35,008 nucleotides of DNA from positions 1 through 35,008 of the forward strand of contig JACRHD010000027.1 of NCBI GenBank assembly GCA_016234115.1. Direction: 5' to 3'. Position numbers and translations under genes: made by a program. Below, one piece after another: positions 15,363-23,793 of the stretch; within the stretch, counting starts at the first letter, position 1, and each line of letters starts with the position of its first letter. The DNA comes from Nitrospirota bacterium. GTDB lineage: Bacteria; Nitrospirota; Thermodesulfovibrionia; UBA6902. Below the pieces are notes generated by a model. The model had not been told where the DNA came from, did not search any database, and saw nothing but the letters and a program-made list of their open reading frames with translations.

Positions 15363-16082
15363 ATGCGTCACAGGATAAAATTGTTCAAAACACTCATCGC
15401 CGTCTCCGTTTTAATTATAGCCGTCACCTGTTACCTCTTTCTGTATCCCGATGTTTCCCGCCTACGGAAAGAAAATCCTCAAAAGACGTCCTTTATGGAA
15501 TATCGTGAGGCAGAGTGGAACAGAGACGGTAAAAAGATAAAATTGAAACAGAAGTGGACCCCGCTCCCGGGAATATCTCCCTATCTCGTTAAGGCCGTGC
15601 TGATAGCGGAAGACGATAAATTCTATCAGCACGAGGGTTTTGATTTTGAGGCGATCGAGAAGGCAATCGAAAAAGACATGAAACAGAAAAAATTCAGATA
15701 CGGCGGAAGCACAATCAGTCAGCAGCTTGCAAAGAACCTCTATCTCACCCCCTCAAAAAATCCATTAAGGAAATTAATGGAAGCGATACTCACGTGGAGG
15801 CTGGAGAAGGACCTTTCCAAAAAAAGGATCCTCGAACTGTATCTAAACGTGGCGGAATGGGGAGACGGGGTCTTCGGGATAGGCGCAGCCTCTTTTCAAT
15901 ATTACGGGAAACCCGCCTCGACTTTAAGTCCCGAAGAATCCGCGCGCCTGGCATCGGTACTGCCGAATCCGAGAAAATATAATCCCGCCGGAACATCCCG
16001 ATACGTGGAAAAACGTTCGAAGCTGATTTACAGCATAATGGTCAGAAGAGGTATTGTTCAGGAAGAATACGATTTACCCTGA
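15363..16082 (+). CDS. mtgA: Monofunctional peptidoglycan glycosyltransferase MtgA (GT51)
   Basis: It polymerises lipid II into glycan strands at the outer face of the inner membrane. The 239-residue product has one N-terminal membrane anchor (residues 8-27) and a GT51 domain. Motif 1 is IAEDDKFYQHEGFD with catalytic Glu83, followed by RYGGSTISQQLAKNL (113-126). KLMEAILTWRLEKDLSK holds the second catalytic Glu140, and RILELYLNVAEWG and SPEESARLASVLPNP complete the family pattern. No transpeptidase domain follows, hence monofunctional. The length is typical. The ATG at 15363 is taken because it gives the membrane anchor, though no strong Shine-Dalgarno sequence is seen. Confidence 0.95.
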   Translation: MRHRIKLFKTLIAVSVLIIAVTCYLFLYPDVSRLRKENPQKTSFMEYREAEWNRDGKKIKLKQKWTPLPGISPYLVKAVLIAEDDKFYQHEGFDFEAIEKAIEKDMKQKKFRYGGSTISQQLAKNLYLTPSKNPLRKLMEAILTWRLEKDLSKKRILELYLNVAEWGDGVFGIGAASFQYYGKPASTLSPEESARLASVLPNPRKYNPAGTSRYVEKRSKLIYSIMVRRGIVQEEYDLP

Positions 16083-16156
16083 CAACCGCACAAAGGGAGG
16101 GCTGCATCCCTGAAACCATATTGGAATGGAATTCCACATGAATAACCGGCGATAAA

Positions 16157-16185
16157 TTGCAGAACAAGGATGAATAATCTATTAT
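16157..16185 (+). promoter_or_regulatory. Sigma70-like promoter for crcB-DUF190
   Basis: TTGCAG (16157-16162), exact 17-nt spacer, TATTAT (16180-16185), 31 bp before the crcB start. I could not see a fluoride riboswitch in the 16083-16215 gap. Confidence 0.6.
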
Positions 16186-16215
16186 ATAGCCTGCAAAGGA
16201 TGAGGGCGGAAAATT

Positions 16216-16602
16216 ATGACTAAAGTGATGCTTCTTGCTGCCGGCGGCGCCATCGGCACGGTGCTCCGCTACACATTATCGGGGTTGATATACAGAATAT
16301 CAGACGGCGTATTCCCGTGGGGAACATTATTTGTAAATCTTACAGGCTCGTTTGTCATCGGACTTTTATGGGGATTGTTTGATGTTGAAAATTTGTCTCC
16401 GAATTTCAGAAACTTCGTATTTGTCGGCATCCTCGGGGGATACACCACGTTCTCGACATTTACCCTGGAAAGTTTCAACCTTCTCAGAGACAATGAATTC
16501 GGGCATGCGCTGTCCAACATACTGGCAAGCAATATCCTCGGTATCATGCTGGTATTGGCCGGATTTTTTGCAGCGAGGTCTGTAGTCAGTGCCATTAAAT
16601 AA
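16216..16602 (+). CDS. crcB: Fluoride channel CrcB/Fluc
   Basis: A 128-residue inner-membrane protein with four hydrophobic helices. Fluc channels export fluoride as antiparallel dimers and protect enolase and pyrophosphatase. Family signatures are GGAIGTVLRY at the N-terminus (10-19), the pore segment WGTLFVNLTGSFVIG (about 35-49), and the central helix break GGYTTFSTFTLES (about 75-87). The size is typical of the single-domain form. The Shine-Dalgarno sequence GAGGGCGG precedes the ATG. The DUF190 gene follows after 27 bp on the same strand, a frequent pairing. Confidence 0.96.
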   Translation: MTKVMLLAAGGAIGTVLRYTLSGLIYRISDGVFPWGTLFVNLTGSFVIGLLWGLFDVENLSPNFRNFVFVGILGGYTTFSTFTLESFNLLRDNEFGHALSNILASNILGIMLVLAGFFAARSVVSAIK

Positions 16603-16629
16603 TAAATTTATGTTCCTGGAGAGACAACC

Positions 16630-16962
16630 ATGAAACTGCCGGAAGAAGGGAAACTGTTAAGAATATTTATAGGGGAATCCGACGTATATAAAGGAAAGGC
16701 CCTCTATGAAGCCATTGTATTGAAGGCACGGGAATTAAATCTGGCCGGAGCGACCGTCTTTCGGGGAATAATGGGTTACGGGGCCACCAGCCGCATTCAC
16801 ACAATCAAGCTCCTCAGGCTCTCAGAGGACCTGCCGGTAATGATAGAGATAGTAGATACAGAGGAAAATATTAATAAACTGCTCCCCTTTCTCGATGACA
16901 CGGTCCTGGAAGGAATGATAACAATGGAGAGCATCAAAATCATAAAATACAGGCACGGCTAA
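16630..16962 (+). CDS. DUF190 family protein (PII-like)
   Basis: A 110-residue protein of the DUF190 family, a small ferredoxin-like fold related to PII signalling proteins. Diagnostic stretches are [39 protein letters not shown] and [14 protein letters not shown]. Its biochemical role is not established. Repeated genomic linkage with crcB suggests a function in fluoride or ion homeostasis. It is the second gene of a crcB operon. Its stop codon overlaps by 4 bp the stop of the convergent chemoreceptor gene (CTAA shared), so no room exists for a separate intergenic terminator. Confidence 0.93.
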   Translation: MKLPEEGKLLRIFIGESDVYKGKALYEAIVLKARELNLAGATVFRGIMGYGATSRIHTIKLLRLSEDLPVMIEIVDTEENINKLLPFLDDTVLEGMITMESIKIIKYRHG

Positions 16963-18470
16963 ACCTTAAAGAACCCTATTTTGTTCTGAAGATCAAGAGA
17001 CATCTTTTCAAGGATATCCGAGGACATTTTAATCTGCCTCGTAGCTTCATTGGATTGATACGCAACGACCAGAATGCTTTCCATATTCCTTGCGACAAAC
17101 TCCGCGTTTTTGAACTGATCTTCAGCCGCTCTCAGAATCTCCTGAACAGTATCGGCCGACTTCTCCGAAGTCTCGACTATCTGGTTCAGCGCAACCTTTG
17201 CTTCCTCGGCATATCTTACGCCGTTTTCAACTTCCAGCTTGCCCGCATTCATGGATTCTACCGACCTCTCAGAGTCTTCCTGTATCTTCACTATCATTCC
17301 GGCTATTTCTTTTGTCGCGTTGCCCGTGCTTTCAGCCAATTTCTTGACCTCGTTGGCAACTACGGCAAAGCCCCTTCCCTGCTCTCCTGCCCGCGCAGCC
17401 TCGATGGCCGCATTAAGCGCGAGCAAATTCGTCTGTTCGGCGATGTCGTTAATGACCTTCAGGATATTGCCGATCTCCTGAGAACTTCTGCCTAACTTTT
17501 CAATTATATCGGACGTCTGTCTGACCGTATCCGCTATATTTTCCATCTTCCTGACGGTCCCCTCGACAATATCTTTGCCTTTACTTGCGATATCGGACGC
17601 CTCCCTGGAAGCCTTGGCGGACACCACCGCGTTATTGACCACGTCCGATATACTCTGGGATATCTGCACAACCGTCGAAGCCACCGTCTCTGTCTGCTCC
17701 TTCTGGTTGGTCGAGCCTTTCGTGAGATCATCAGCAGTTGCCGAAAGCTCCGTGCTCGCAGACGATACCCCGTCAGAGTTGTCCTGAACAGTCCTTATTA
17801 TTTCGTGGATGTTGTCGACGAAGTTATTGAACCACCTGGACAATTCCCCCAATTCGTCGTCCGTGTCGGTAATAAGTCTCTTGGTAAGGTCTCCGTCGCC
17901 CTGCGCAATATCCTTAAGCATGTCCACCGTTGCATGCACCCTGTTTGTTATGACCTTGCGGACCAGCATTATGATTCCAAGCGCGAGCAGGACCATCGCA
18001 GCAATTATACTGCCGCTTATTATCATGATGCTGTTGTTTATGTTCGCGTTCAGGCTCTTTTTGTTGTAGCCTATTTTTAAATAACCCAGGACCTCCCCCT
18101 GCTCATCCTTTATCTCTTTTTCATAGATCAACAGCGAAGCCGTATCAGCCGGGACCGTGTCGGCGGACGTCATGGGCTCTTTCTTGTTATTGTAGAAAAC
18201 AGCGAACGCTACATCAGGGTCGCTCTGGAGCGCTTTAACGAATTTTTCAAAATCGCTGAAATCGAAAATCGCGAAATAGTCCGCGCTCAGCTTGGTCACG
18301 AAACCGGCCACCGATTCGCCTTTTGAGTCCATCATCGAAAGAAACGAGGTCTTGTTTCTCTGGACCATAAATATTCCCAGGGCGCAAAACAGTACGACTG
18401 CAAGCGTCAGGGTCGGTATAAGAAATTTCTTGCTTATGGTATTGAACTCAATCAGGTTTTTCATGGTCAT
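16959..18470 (-). CDS. Methyl-accepting chemotaxis protein
   Basis: A 503-residue transmembrane chemoreceptor. TM1 lies at about 16-34, followed by a small periplasmic sensor region of about 110 residues (35-145) and TM2 at about 147-169. A HAMP domain follows (about 170-225, with GDGDLTKRL and [11 protein letters not shown]), then the long signalling coiled coil. The hairpin tip that contacts CheA/CheW ([20 protein letters not shown]) is intact near residues 345-365. The sensor has the size of a single Cache-like domain, but I cannot assign the ligand. No C-terminal CheR/CheB pentapeptide tether is present. AGGGG precedes the ATG. It lies directly downstream of the 13-heme cytochrome gene (30 bp gap) and could be co-transcribed with the conduit operon, which would link taxis to respiration on external acceptors (inference). 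Confidence 0.95.
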   Translation of the reverse strand: MTMKNLIEFNTISKKFLIPTLTLAVVLFCALGIFMVQRNKTSFLSMMDSKGESVAGFVTKLSADYFAIFDFSDFEKFVKALQSDPDVAFAVFYNNKKEPMTSADTVPADTASLLIYEKEIKDEQGEVLGYLKIGYNKKSLNANINNSIMIISGSIIAAMVLLALGIIMLVRKVITNRVHATVDMLKDIAQGDGDLTKRLITDTDDELGELSRWFNNFVDNIHEIIRTVQDNSDGVSSASTELSATADDLTKGSTNQKEQTETVASTVVQISQSISDVVNNAVVSAKASREASDIASKGKDIVEGTVRKMENIADTVRQTSDIIEKLGRSSQEIGNILKVINDIAEQTNLLALNAAIEAARAGEQGRGFAVVANEVKKLAESTGNATKEIAGMIVKIQEDSERSVESMNAGKLEVENGVRYAEEAKVALNQIVETSEKSADTVQEILRAAEDQFKNAEFVARNMESILVVAYQSNEATRQIKMSSDILEKMSLDLQNKIGFFKV

Positions 18471-18500
18471 GTTCCCCTAACAGTATATTTCATACCCTTT

Positions 18501-20765
18501 CTATCGCGTGCCGTTGAGATAGTCAAATGCATTGCCTTCCCCCCCGAGTGTATCCTCAACGGACCCGTTGTGAGCGTCGTCATCGAGGAAATCGATGCTG
18601 TCATATAAGAGTCTTCTCACATACTCACGATTGTGAGCGTATGCGACCGGTATGTGTTTCAGGAGGTTGAAATTAAAAGCGGCGCCCAGAGTGTCTAAAT
18701 TGGCCCATGTCATGTACTGATACGAAGAAGTGCGTTTAGCAGAATCAGTGCACGAAGCCGAATTTTTCCAGAAATACGGATGATAATCTCCGCAATAATA
18801 TATTCCATCATTCGCAAGCTGGGTCTGGAGGGCATCAAGCGCGGCATTATATTGGGTGTCGCGGGTGTTCAGCGTCGAGATCAACGTCGATTCACTGTCG
18901 TGGCATCTGGAGCATACTTTGGTATAAACTTTTATGTTTATTACATCACCGTCGTCGTCCTTTTCCACCGGTTCCAGCTCATGGTTGGTATGATCATCAT
19001 CCGTCAGCATATGGCAGCCTACACACGGACCCTGGTCGCCGTCGGAGCCTTCTCCCGTCCCGATTGACGCATGAGCAAAACCCGTAACATTACTGTAATC
19101 CAGATCTGAGAATTCATAGCCGATAGTCCTGAATAAAATGCCGCCGTCGGCGAGGTAATGAGGGTTATAATTTGAAAAGCTGGACGATGGCGTACTGGAT
19201 AAATCCTTTATATACTGACCTGTCTGCCTGCCTGAATGGCAATTCACACAGATATAAGACCCGGCGATGTTCGTCGGGATGCTCCTGCCGGAAGGATACG
19301 CATATTTGGTTGAGTCCGGTCTTACGAATTGGCCCGGACTCCGTAAATCACCCACATTTGACGTATGGCAGGCCCAGCAATAGAGCATCTCCCTCTGATT
19401 GTCCGTAAGATACGAAAAATCGTTATTCACAGGATCATATGCGGATGGGCCGTCAGCCATGTTCCTGAATCCTGTTGCAGTGTGGCACCTCTGACAGGCC
19501 TGCCTGTTCTCCGCTTTAAAATCATAGTGCACGAAAGCCGGTCCCTCGTCCTCCGTGACCTCGTATTTGTGCGTTGTCGAATCCTGTGTGGTCCGGAGTA
19601 TGAACCCGCCGTGAGAGGAATTTGCCCATTCAACGTTTATGGTCTTGTCGGCGTTGTGCTGGTTATGGCAGTCCCGGCAGGCCCTGCTGTTTGAGGGATC
19701 AATGTTGTAACCTTCTATGTCGGCAGTTGTCGAGTCATCGAAGTGAGAGTCATAAATGATCATTTCAGTATCGAGAGACCCCGAATCCACCGCGCCGCCC
19801 GACCATGAACCCGGATTGTTTTTGCCGTGGTAACTGTCTTCAATGACCTGATGGCAGTTGGTGCATGTATTGTACTCGGCCGACTGCCCGGTAGTCGCCG
19901 CCATCAGGAGCCGGCTCGGATCATGAGCGTCATGACACGTCCGGCACTGCACGGCATTCACATCGGCAACAGTCTCATTAACAGTATCGGAATCGCTGTC
20001 ATAATCATAATTCAGCAGAGTGCTGTAACCACCCGATATGTCTTTATACTCTCTTGCCCCTTCATCTGTGTGGCACTTTGAACATGCGGCCATTGAATCC
20101 GTCGTACTTCCCGCCGCATAAATCTCGCTGTTTATCGAACCCGCGTGCGGAGACGCCAGGTAATCCGTGTAAATGCTACCGCTCTCGAGATAATCCGTTA
20201 CATACGTATCGCTCACATGGGTATTATCGTCATGGCAATTACCGCAGATGTCCGCTCCGGGCGCAGCATAAGGGATCGCGCCGATCCCGAAGTGATTGCC
20301 TCCGGAACCGTGACAGCTTTCACAGCCGACCACGGGCCTGTCGACAGTGCCCAGAAAGCTTATGCCCGTTCTAAGATAATATTCATCGAGGAGCATTCCG
20401 TCTCCCAGCTCATCATGACACGTTGAGCAGCCCGAGCCGGTCAAATCGGCAAAGGACGGGCTGCCTGCATAGTCGGTCCCCTCGTAGTTCCCGTGCGGCC
20501 CGTTCTTCCAGATCGAGAATATGTTTGTACTGCAACAGGAGGCTGATGCGGCAACTATCCCGGCCGCGCTTCCTACCGAGACACCGTCCGCATGGCAACC
20601 GTAGCACTCGGTAATGCCCACATAACTCCCGCTTGCAGGCGATGACCCGGAGTCTGAACCTGCTGATCCCCCTCCCCCGCCTCCGCAACCCGATAACATT
20701 ACAAGCGGGACCATTACCACTGAAATCAACATAATGGATCCGATCAATATTTTTTTTGTCTTCAT
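18501..20765 (-). CDS. 13-heme c-type cytochrome, outer-membrane lipoprotein
   Basis: A 754-residue secreted lipoprotein. The N-terminal hydrophobic segment ends in the lipobox LSGC (24-27), followed by a Gly/Ser-rich linker (GGGGGGSAGSDSGSS) typical of surface-exposed cytochromes. I count thirteen CXXCH sites: CYGCH, CSTCH, CESCH, CGNCH, CSKCH, CRTCH, CTNCH, CRDCH, CQRCH, CWACH, CVNCH, CVGCH and CSRCH. The C-terminal roughly 150 residues lack heme motifs and may be a structural or binding domain. GAAGGTGA precedes the ATG. It is the last cytochrome gene of the cluster with MtrA- and MtrB-like genes, so it fits the role of terminal extracellular reductase (MtrC/OmcA-equivalent), without visible homology to those named proteins. 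The electron acceptor is unknown. Confidence 0.92.
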   Translation of the reverse strand: MKTKKILIGSIMLISVVMVPLVMLSGCGGGGGGSAGSDSGSSPASGSYVGITECYGCHADGVSVGSAAGIVAASASCCSTNIFSIWKNGPHGNYEGTDYAGSPSFADLTGSGCSTCHDELGDGMLLDEYYLRTGISFLGTVDRPVVGCESCHGSGGNHFGIGAIPYAAPGADICGNCHDDNTHVSDTYVTDYLESGSIYTDYLASPHAGSINSEIYAAGSTTDSMAACSKCHTDEGAREYKDISGGYSTLLNYDYDSDSDTVNETVADVNAVQCRTCHDAHDPSRLLMAATTGQSAEYNTCTNCHQVIEDSYHGKNNPGSWSGGAVDSGSLDTEMIIYDSHFDDSTTADIEGYNIDPSNSRACRDCHNQHNADKTINVEWANSSHGGFILRTTQDSTTHKYEVTEDEGPAFVHYDFKAENRQACQRCHTATGFRNMADGPSAYDPVNNDFSYLTDNQREMLYCWACHTSNVGDLRSPGQFVRPDSTKYAYPSGRSIPTNIAGSYICVNCHSGRQTGQYIKDLSSTPSSSFSNYNPHYLADGGILFRTIGYEFSDLDYSNVTGFAHASIGTGEGSDGDQGPCVGCHMLTDDDHTNHELEPVEKDDDGDVINIKVYTKVCSRCHDSESTLISTLNTRDTQYNAALDALQTQLANDGIYYCGDYHPYFWKNSASCTDSAKRTSSYQYMTWANLDTLGAAFNFNLLKHIPVAYAHNREYVRRLLYDSIDFLDDDAHNGSVEDTLGGEGNAFDYLNGTR

Positions 20766-20866
20766 AAGTTCACCTTCACTTTATTTCGATATTTCACAAA
20801 AGAAACTTTAATGGCTTATGACCTTCATCAGTTTCCATACCTGTGAAACGCGCGTAAATCCTGACC

Positions 20867-21784
20867 CTATTCTATTACCCTGGCTCCGCCCCCGCCGGTA
20901 TTAGCGGAAGCGTTGAGTCCGCAGGCCTTCGCCTCCTTGACATTGACGGTTATTTGCAACTGTTTTGACTGCCTTACCGGGATTTCAGACGGCTTTGCGC
21001 CGCCCAAAACTTTTTTCAACATGTCGGCCAGCGCCGCGCCCTGTTCTTTAGGGTCGGCAGTGACGGTCAATATAATGCCGGCATTCTCTCCCCCCCCTAT
21101 TAACGCGGCCGTTGGTATTTTGTCTCTGCGGGCTGCGCCGATGATGTCTTTGATGTTGGACATTGCGGCGCCGCAGGTCGTCATTATAAGAGCGTCCACC
21201 CCTTTTATATCATCCTTATTCACCTGGTCTCCGATGCCGAACATGACCGACTGGAAGCCCAGTGCCCCCTCGCTCTTCTTGATGTCCCTCGCCTGTATTA
21301 TCGTGTCTTTCTCCGACTTGCTGAAAATGACGCCGAGTTTTGAAAACTTCGAGATTCCGCTCAGGTCCTTAAGGACCTTTTCGACAGGCACGGACAAACT
21401 GACTCCCGTGGCGTTCTTACCGGAAATGTTCATCGAATCGGGATCATAGACGCCGGCGTATAAAATCGGGATGTCGGACGTCTCCTTCATGACAGTCAAG
21501 GTTGCGGGCGCGCCGTAGCAAATAATAACGCTCGCGCCTATGCCCACGAGTTTCCTCGCGGCATTCGTCCATGACATCGGGTCCGGCATAGGTTTCTGGA
21601 CAACGATCTCCACGTCCTTGCCCATCTCTTCGACCAGGGCCTTATGAATGTCTCTGTAATACTGAATATCGGCGGTCATTATCGCGCCGACTGTCTTCGC
21701 CGACGCGGCATGACCCTGAGAAAGCACAAGCATTACAGCCGCCGATAAAAAAAATACCCTCTTTAATTTAAATCCTAATCCCAT
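20867..21784 (-). CDS. ABC-type substrate-binding protein (ABC_sub_bind family)
   Basis: A 305-residue exported protein with an N-terminal signal peptide (VFFLSAAVMLVLSQGHAASA). It has the two-lobed type I periplasmic-binding-protein pattern of the ABC_sub_bind family: VGAIMTADIQYYRDIHKALVE, ARKLVGIGASVIICYGAPAT, DIPILYAGVYDP, TGVSLSVPVEKVLK and IPTAALIGGGENAGIILTVT. No permease or ATPase gene is adjacent. The ATG overlaps the end of the barrel gene by 10 nt, so it is translationally coupled to the electron conduit. It could deliver or sense a ligand, or have been recruited as a structural part; the sequence does not decide. The C-terminus GGGGARVIE is unusually glycine-rich. Confidence 0.85.
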   Translation of the reverse strand: MGLGFKLKRVFFLSAAVMLVLSQGHAASAKTVGAIMTADIQYYRDIHKALVEEMGKDVEIVVQKPMPDPMSWTNAARKLVGIGASVIICYGAPATLTVMKETSDIPILYAGVYDPDSMNISGKNATGVSLSVPVEKVLKDLSGISKFSKLGVIFSKSEKDTIIQARDIKKSEGALGFQSVMFGIGDQVNKDDIKGVDALIMTTCGAAMSNIKDIIGAARRDKIPTAALIGGGENAGIILTVTADPKEQGAALADMLKKVLGGAKPSEIPVRQSKQLQITVNVKEAKACGLNASANTGGGGARVIE

Positions 21785-23778
21785 TTTTTCTTGACGCTTA
21801 CTATGATTACATATGCGTGTCCGTCGAGACTGCTGTCGTGAATGTTGTCAAGCGTATCGTCGATTTTGTTGTATTTGAACCCAACGTCGCATGACACGTT
21901 CTTCATGCACTGATAATCGGTCGAGACCTGGTAGTAAGTCTCCGTAAATTTCTGCCTGCTGAAAGACGCCGCCGACACGGGGTCCAGGAGGTCCGCGCTG
22001 CGCGGTGAAAATTCTCCGGCGCTCTTCGTATAAGCAACCAGGCCGAAGACATTTGCCTTCTCTACAGGAATATAATTAACAGATGCAGAATAGACGTGAG
22101 CCGTATCCTCATACGGGATACTATCGTCGACGAGAGGGTCATTGCCGGTAAAATACACGATGTCCTGCTTGATCCTGTAACGCGAATATGCATAGCTCGT
22201 CGTCAATGAAAGATTTCTCATTAACTGGAAAGCGCCGCTTCCCATCAAGCTGTCCGTCCTGGCGCTCCGGTCCTTTGCGCTTTCCGTCTCCGAGAAATTG
22301 AGGTCATTCCGTTTGTCTCCGGCAATGCGGTAAATCGCCAGCAGGTTTATACCCGGCGAAGGCGTCCAGGTGACCGACGTTGAACCCTCATCCAAATTGT
22401 CCGGCTCAATATTATATGAAGGATCGACGACCGCCTTATGAATGTATTTTGCATTGAAGTTCAATCCTTTCACCATGCGCAAATCCGTGGACAATTGCAT
22501 GGCGTGTTTTTTTGTGGCATCCTGCAGGTCCCAGTCGTCGGCGTTTTCCCTTTCGATATTCTCAAAGGAGTACTTCGCCTTCAGTGTCACCCCTCTCTCG
22601 GGGCTGTATCTCCCTGTCAATGAAAACGCGTCCGTGGTCTTTGAGATGGAGGGCTTGACCGTAAAAGTAAAGGTCCCCGGAACGAAATTGCCGGAACCGT
22701 CGTCCACCATGCCGGAAATCGAAGCGGTCGAGGGATTGTCCACATCGACATCCGTATGAGTATACTTCATAAAGAACGAAAGCCTGCTCAACGGGGTCCA
22801 CTGCAGGGTCCCAGCGCCATACAATATATCGGCGCTTGCGCCGCTGTCCTCATTATTCCTCTCCTTTATCGAAACTGTCGCGGAAGCGACAACACGCTCA
22901 TTGTAGTTGGAATGAACTTTCAGCGTGTTGGAGGAGCCTTCGAGCTCGGAGACTCTGTTATGAGGCAGGTCTCTTCGTGAACGGAAGGCGCTCGCCTCAT
23001 AACGATCAATCAGCTCATCGCCCTTCCGGACTTCGAACTTCTTTTCAACGTGGGAAAATTCAGCTTCCGCGTGACCGAGGTGGCTGTTTAGTCCGAATTC
23101 ATATTTCTCCGTGTCCCAGTCCATGTCCCTGACCTGCGTAACACGTTTCATGTTCTGGAAAAAGCCGGACCCCAGGAGGCTCCGCTGTTGAAAGTCCCCT
23201 TCTCTATTTACATAAAACAACCTGAAAAAGGCATGGGCCGGAAAGTCCGGGGCCTTCAGCCGCAATGCGACATTATTTATTCTCGTTGTCATCCCGTACT
23301 CCACAGCGCCGTCACGGGCATCAATGCTGAAGAGCGAAGAAGCCGTGTCGAGGTCCGCCAGCCTGATGTTATCCAGGTTATGGAATGACGTGGAATGCAT
23401 CCACCTTCCAACCAGCAACTCCCCGTACGCAAGATTGACGTCCCCCTGGAGGTCCTCTTTGCTATGCACATCGAAGTCCGCATGCAGCCTGATATTGTAT
23501 TTGTAGGCCTCCAGGCGTCCGCCGAAGACCGGAACATTATCCGGATGTTCATATTCAAACGCCTTCTTCGAACCGGAAAAGTCGGTGAACCTGTAGCCCA
23601 GATAGAGGGCCCCTTCCGGTTTTATTTCGGTATGCCTGTATTGCACAGGCTTTTCCTCCTGCGTGATTCCCAACTCCTCCAGCATCTTCAGGTCATCCAT
23701 ATCCTGGGCATATGTCCTGCCTGCGATGATGAAAGACAGGGTCAACAGGAAGATTTTCATATAAATCTTATTTGTCAT
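21775..23778 (-). CDS. MtrB/PioB-like outer-membrane beta-barrel of a decaheme conduit
   Basis: A 667-residue outer-membrane protein with a signal peptide (IFLLTLSFIIAGRTYAQ). It then has a long series of amphipathic strands with alternating aromatic and polar residues separated by acidic loops, for example TLQWTPLSRLSFFMKYTHTD, SFENIERENADDWDLQDATK and STDYQCMKNVSCDVGFKYN. The length and the repeated strand-turn plan (EGSTSVTWTPSPGINLLAIY, SASVNYIPVEKANVFGLVAY) match the decaheme-associated MtrB/PioB group of 22-26-stranded barrels that sheath a periplasmic decaheme protein. AGGAAC precedes the ATG at 23778; a second ATG at 23760 is possible. It lies 15 bp after the decaheme gene, which supports a physical partnership. 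Confidence 0.85.
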   Translation of the reverse strand: MTNKIYMKIFLLTLSFIIAGRTYAQDMDDLKMLEELGITQEEKPVQYRHTEIKPEGALYLGYRFTDFSGSKKAFEYEHPDNVPVFGGRLEAYKYNIRLHADFDVHSKEDLQGDVNLAYGELLVGRWMHSTSFHNLDNIRLADLDTASSLFSIDARDGAVEYGMTTRINNVALRLKAPDFPAHAFFRLFYVNREGDFQQRSLLGSGFFQNMKRVTQVRDMDWDTEKYEFGLNSHLGHAEAEFSHVEKKFEVRKGDELIDRYEASAFRSRRDLPHNRVSELEGSSNTLKVHSNYNERVVASATVSIKERNNEDSGASADILYGAGTLQWTPLSRLSFFMKYTHTDVDVDNPSTASISGMVDDGSGNFVPGTFTFTVKPSISKTTDAFSLTGRYSPERGVTLKAKYSFENIERENADDWDLQDATKKHAMQLSTDLRMVKGLNFNAKYIHKAVVDPSYNIEPDNLDEGSTSVTWTPSPGINLLAIYRIAGDKRNDLNFSETESAKDRSARTDSLMGSGAFQLMRNLSLTTSYAYSRYRIKQDIVYFTGNDPLVDDSIPYEDTAHVYSASVNYIPVEKANVFGLVAYTKSAGEFSPRSADLLDPVSAASFSRQKFTETYYQVSTDYQCMKNVSCDVGFKYNKIDDTLDNIHDSSLDGHAYVIIVSVKKKWD

Positions 23779-23793
23779 ATAGTTCCTGTTTGA

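Noticed and set aside
16083-16215. Possible fluoride riboswitch before crcB
   Set aside because: I looked for the conserved GGCGATGGNGTTCGCC-type core and its pseudoknot and did not find it; only a promoter and ribosome binding site are visible.
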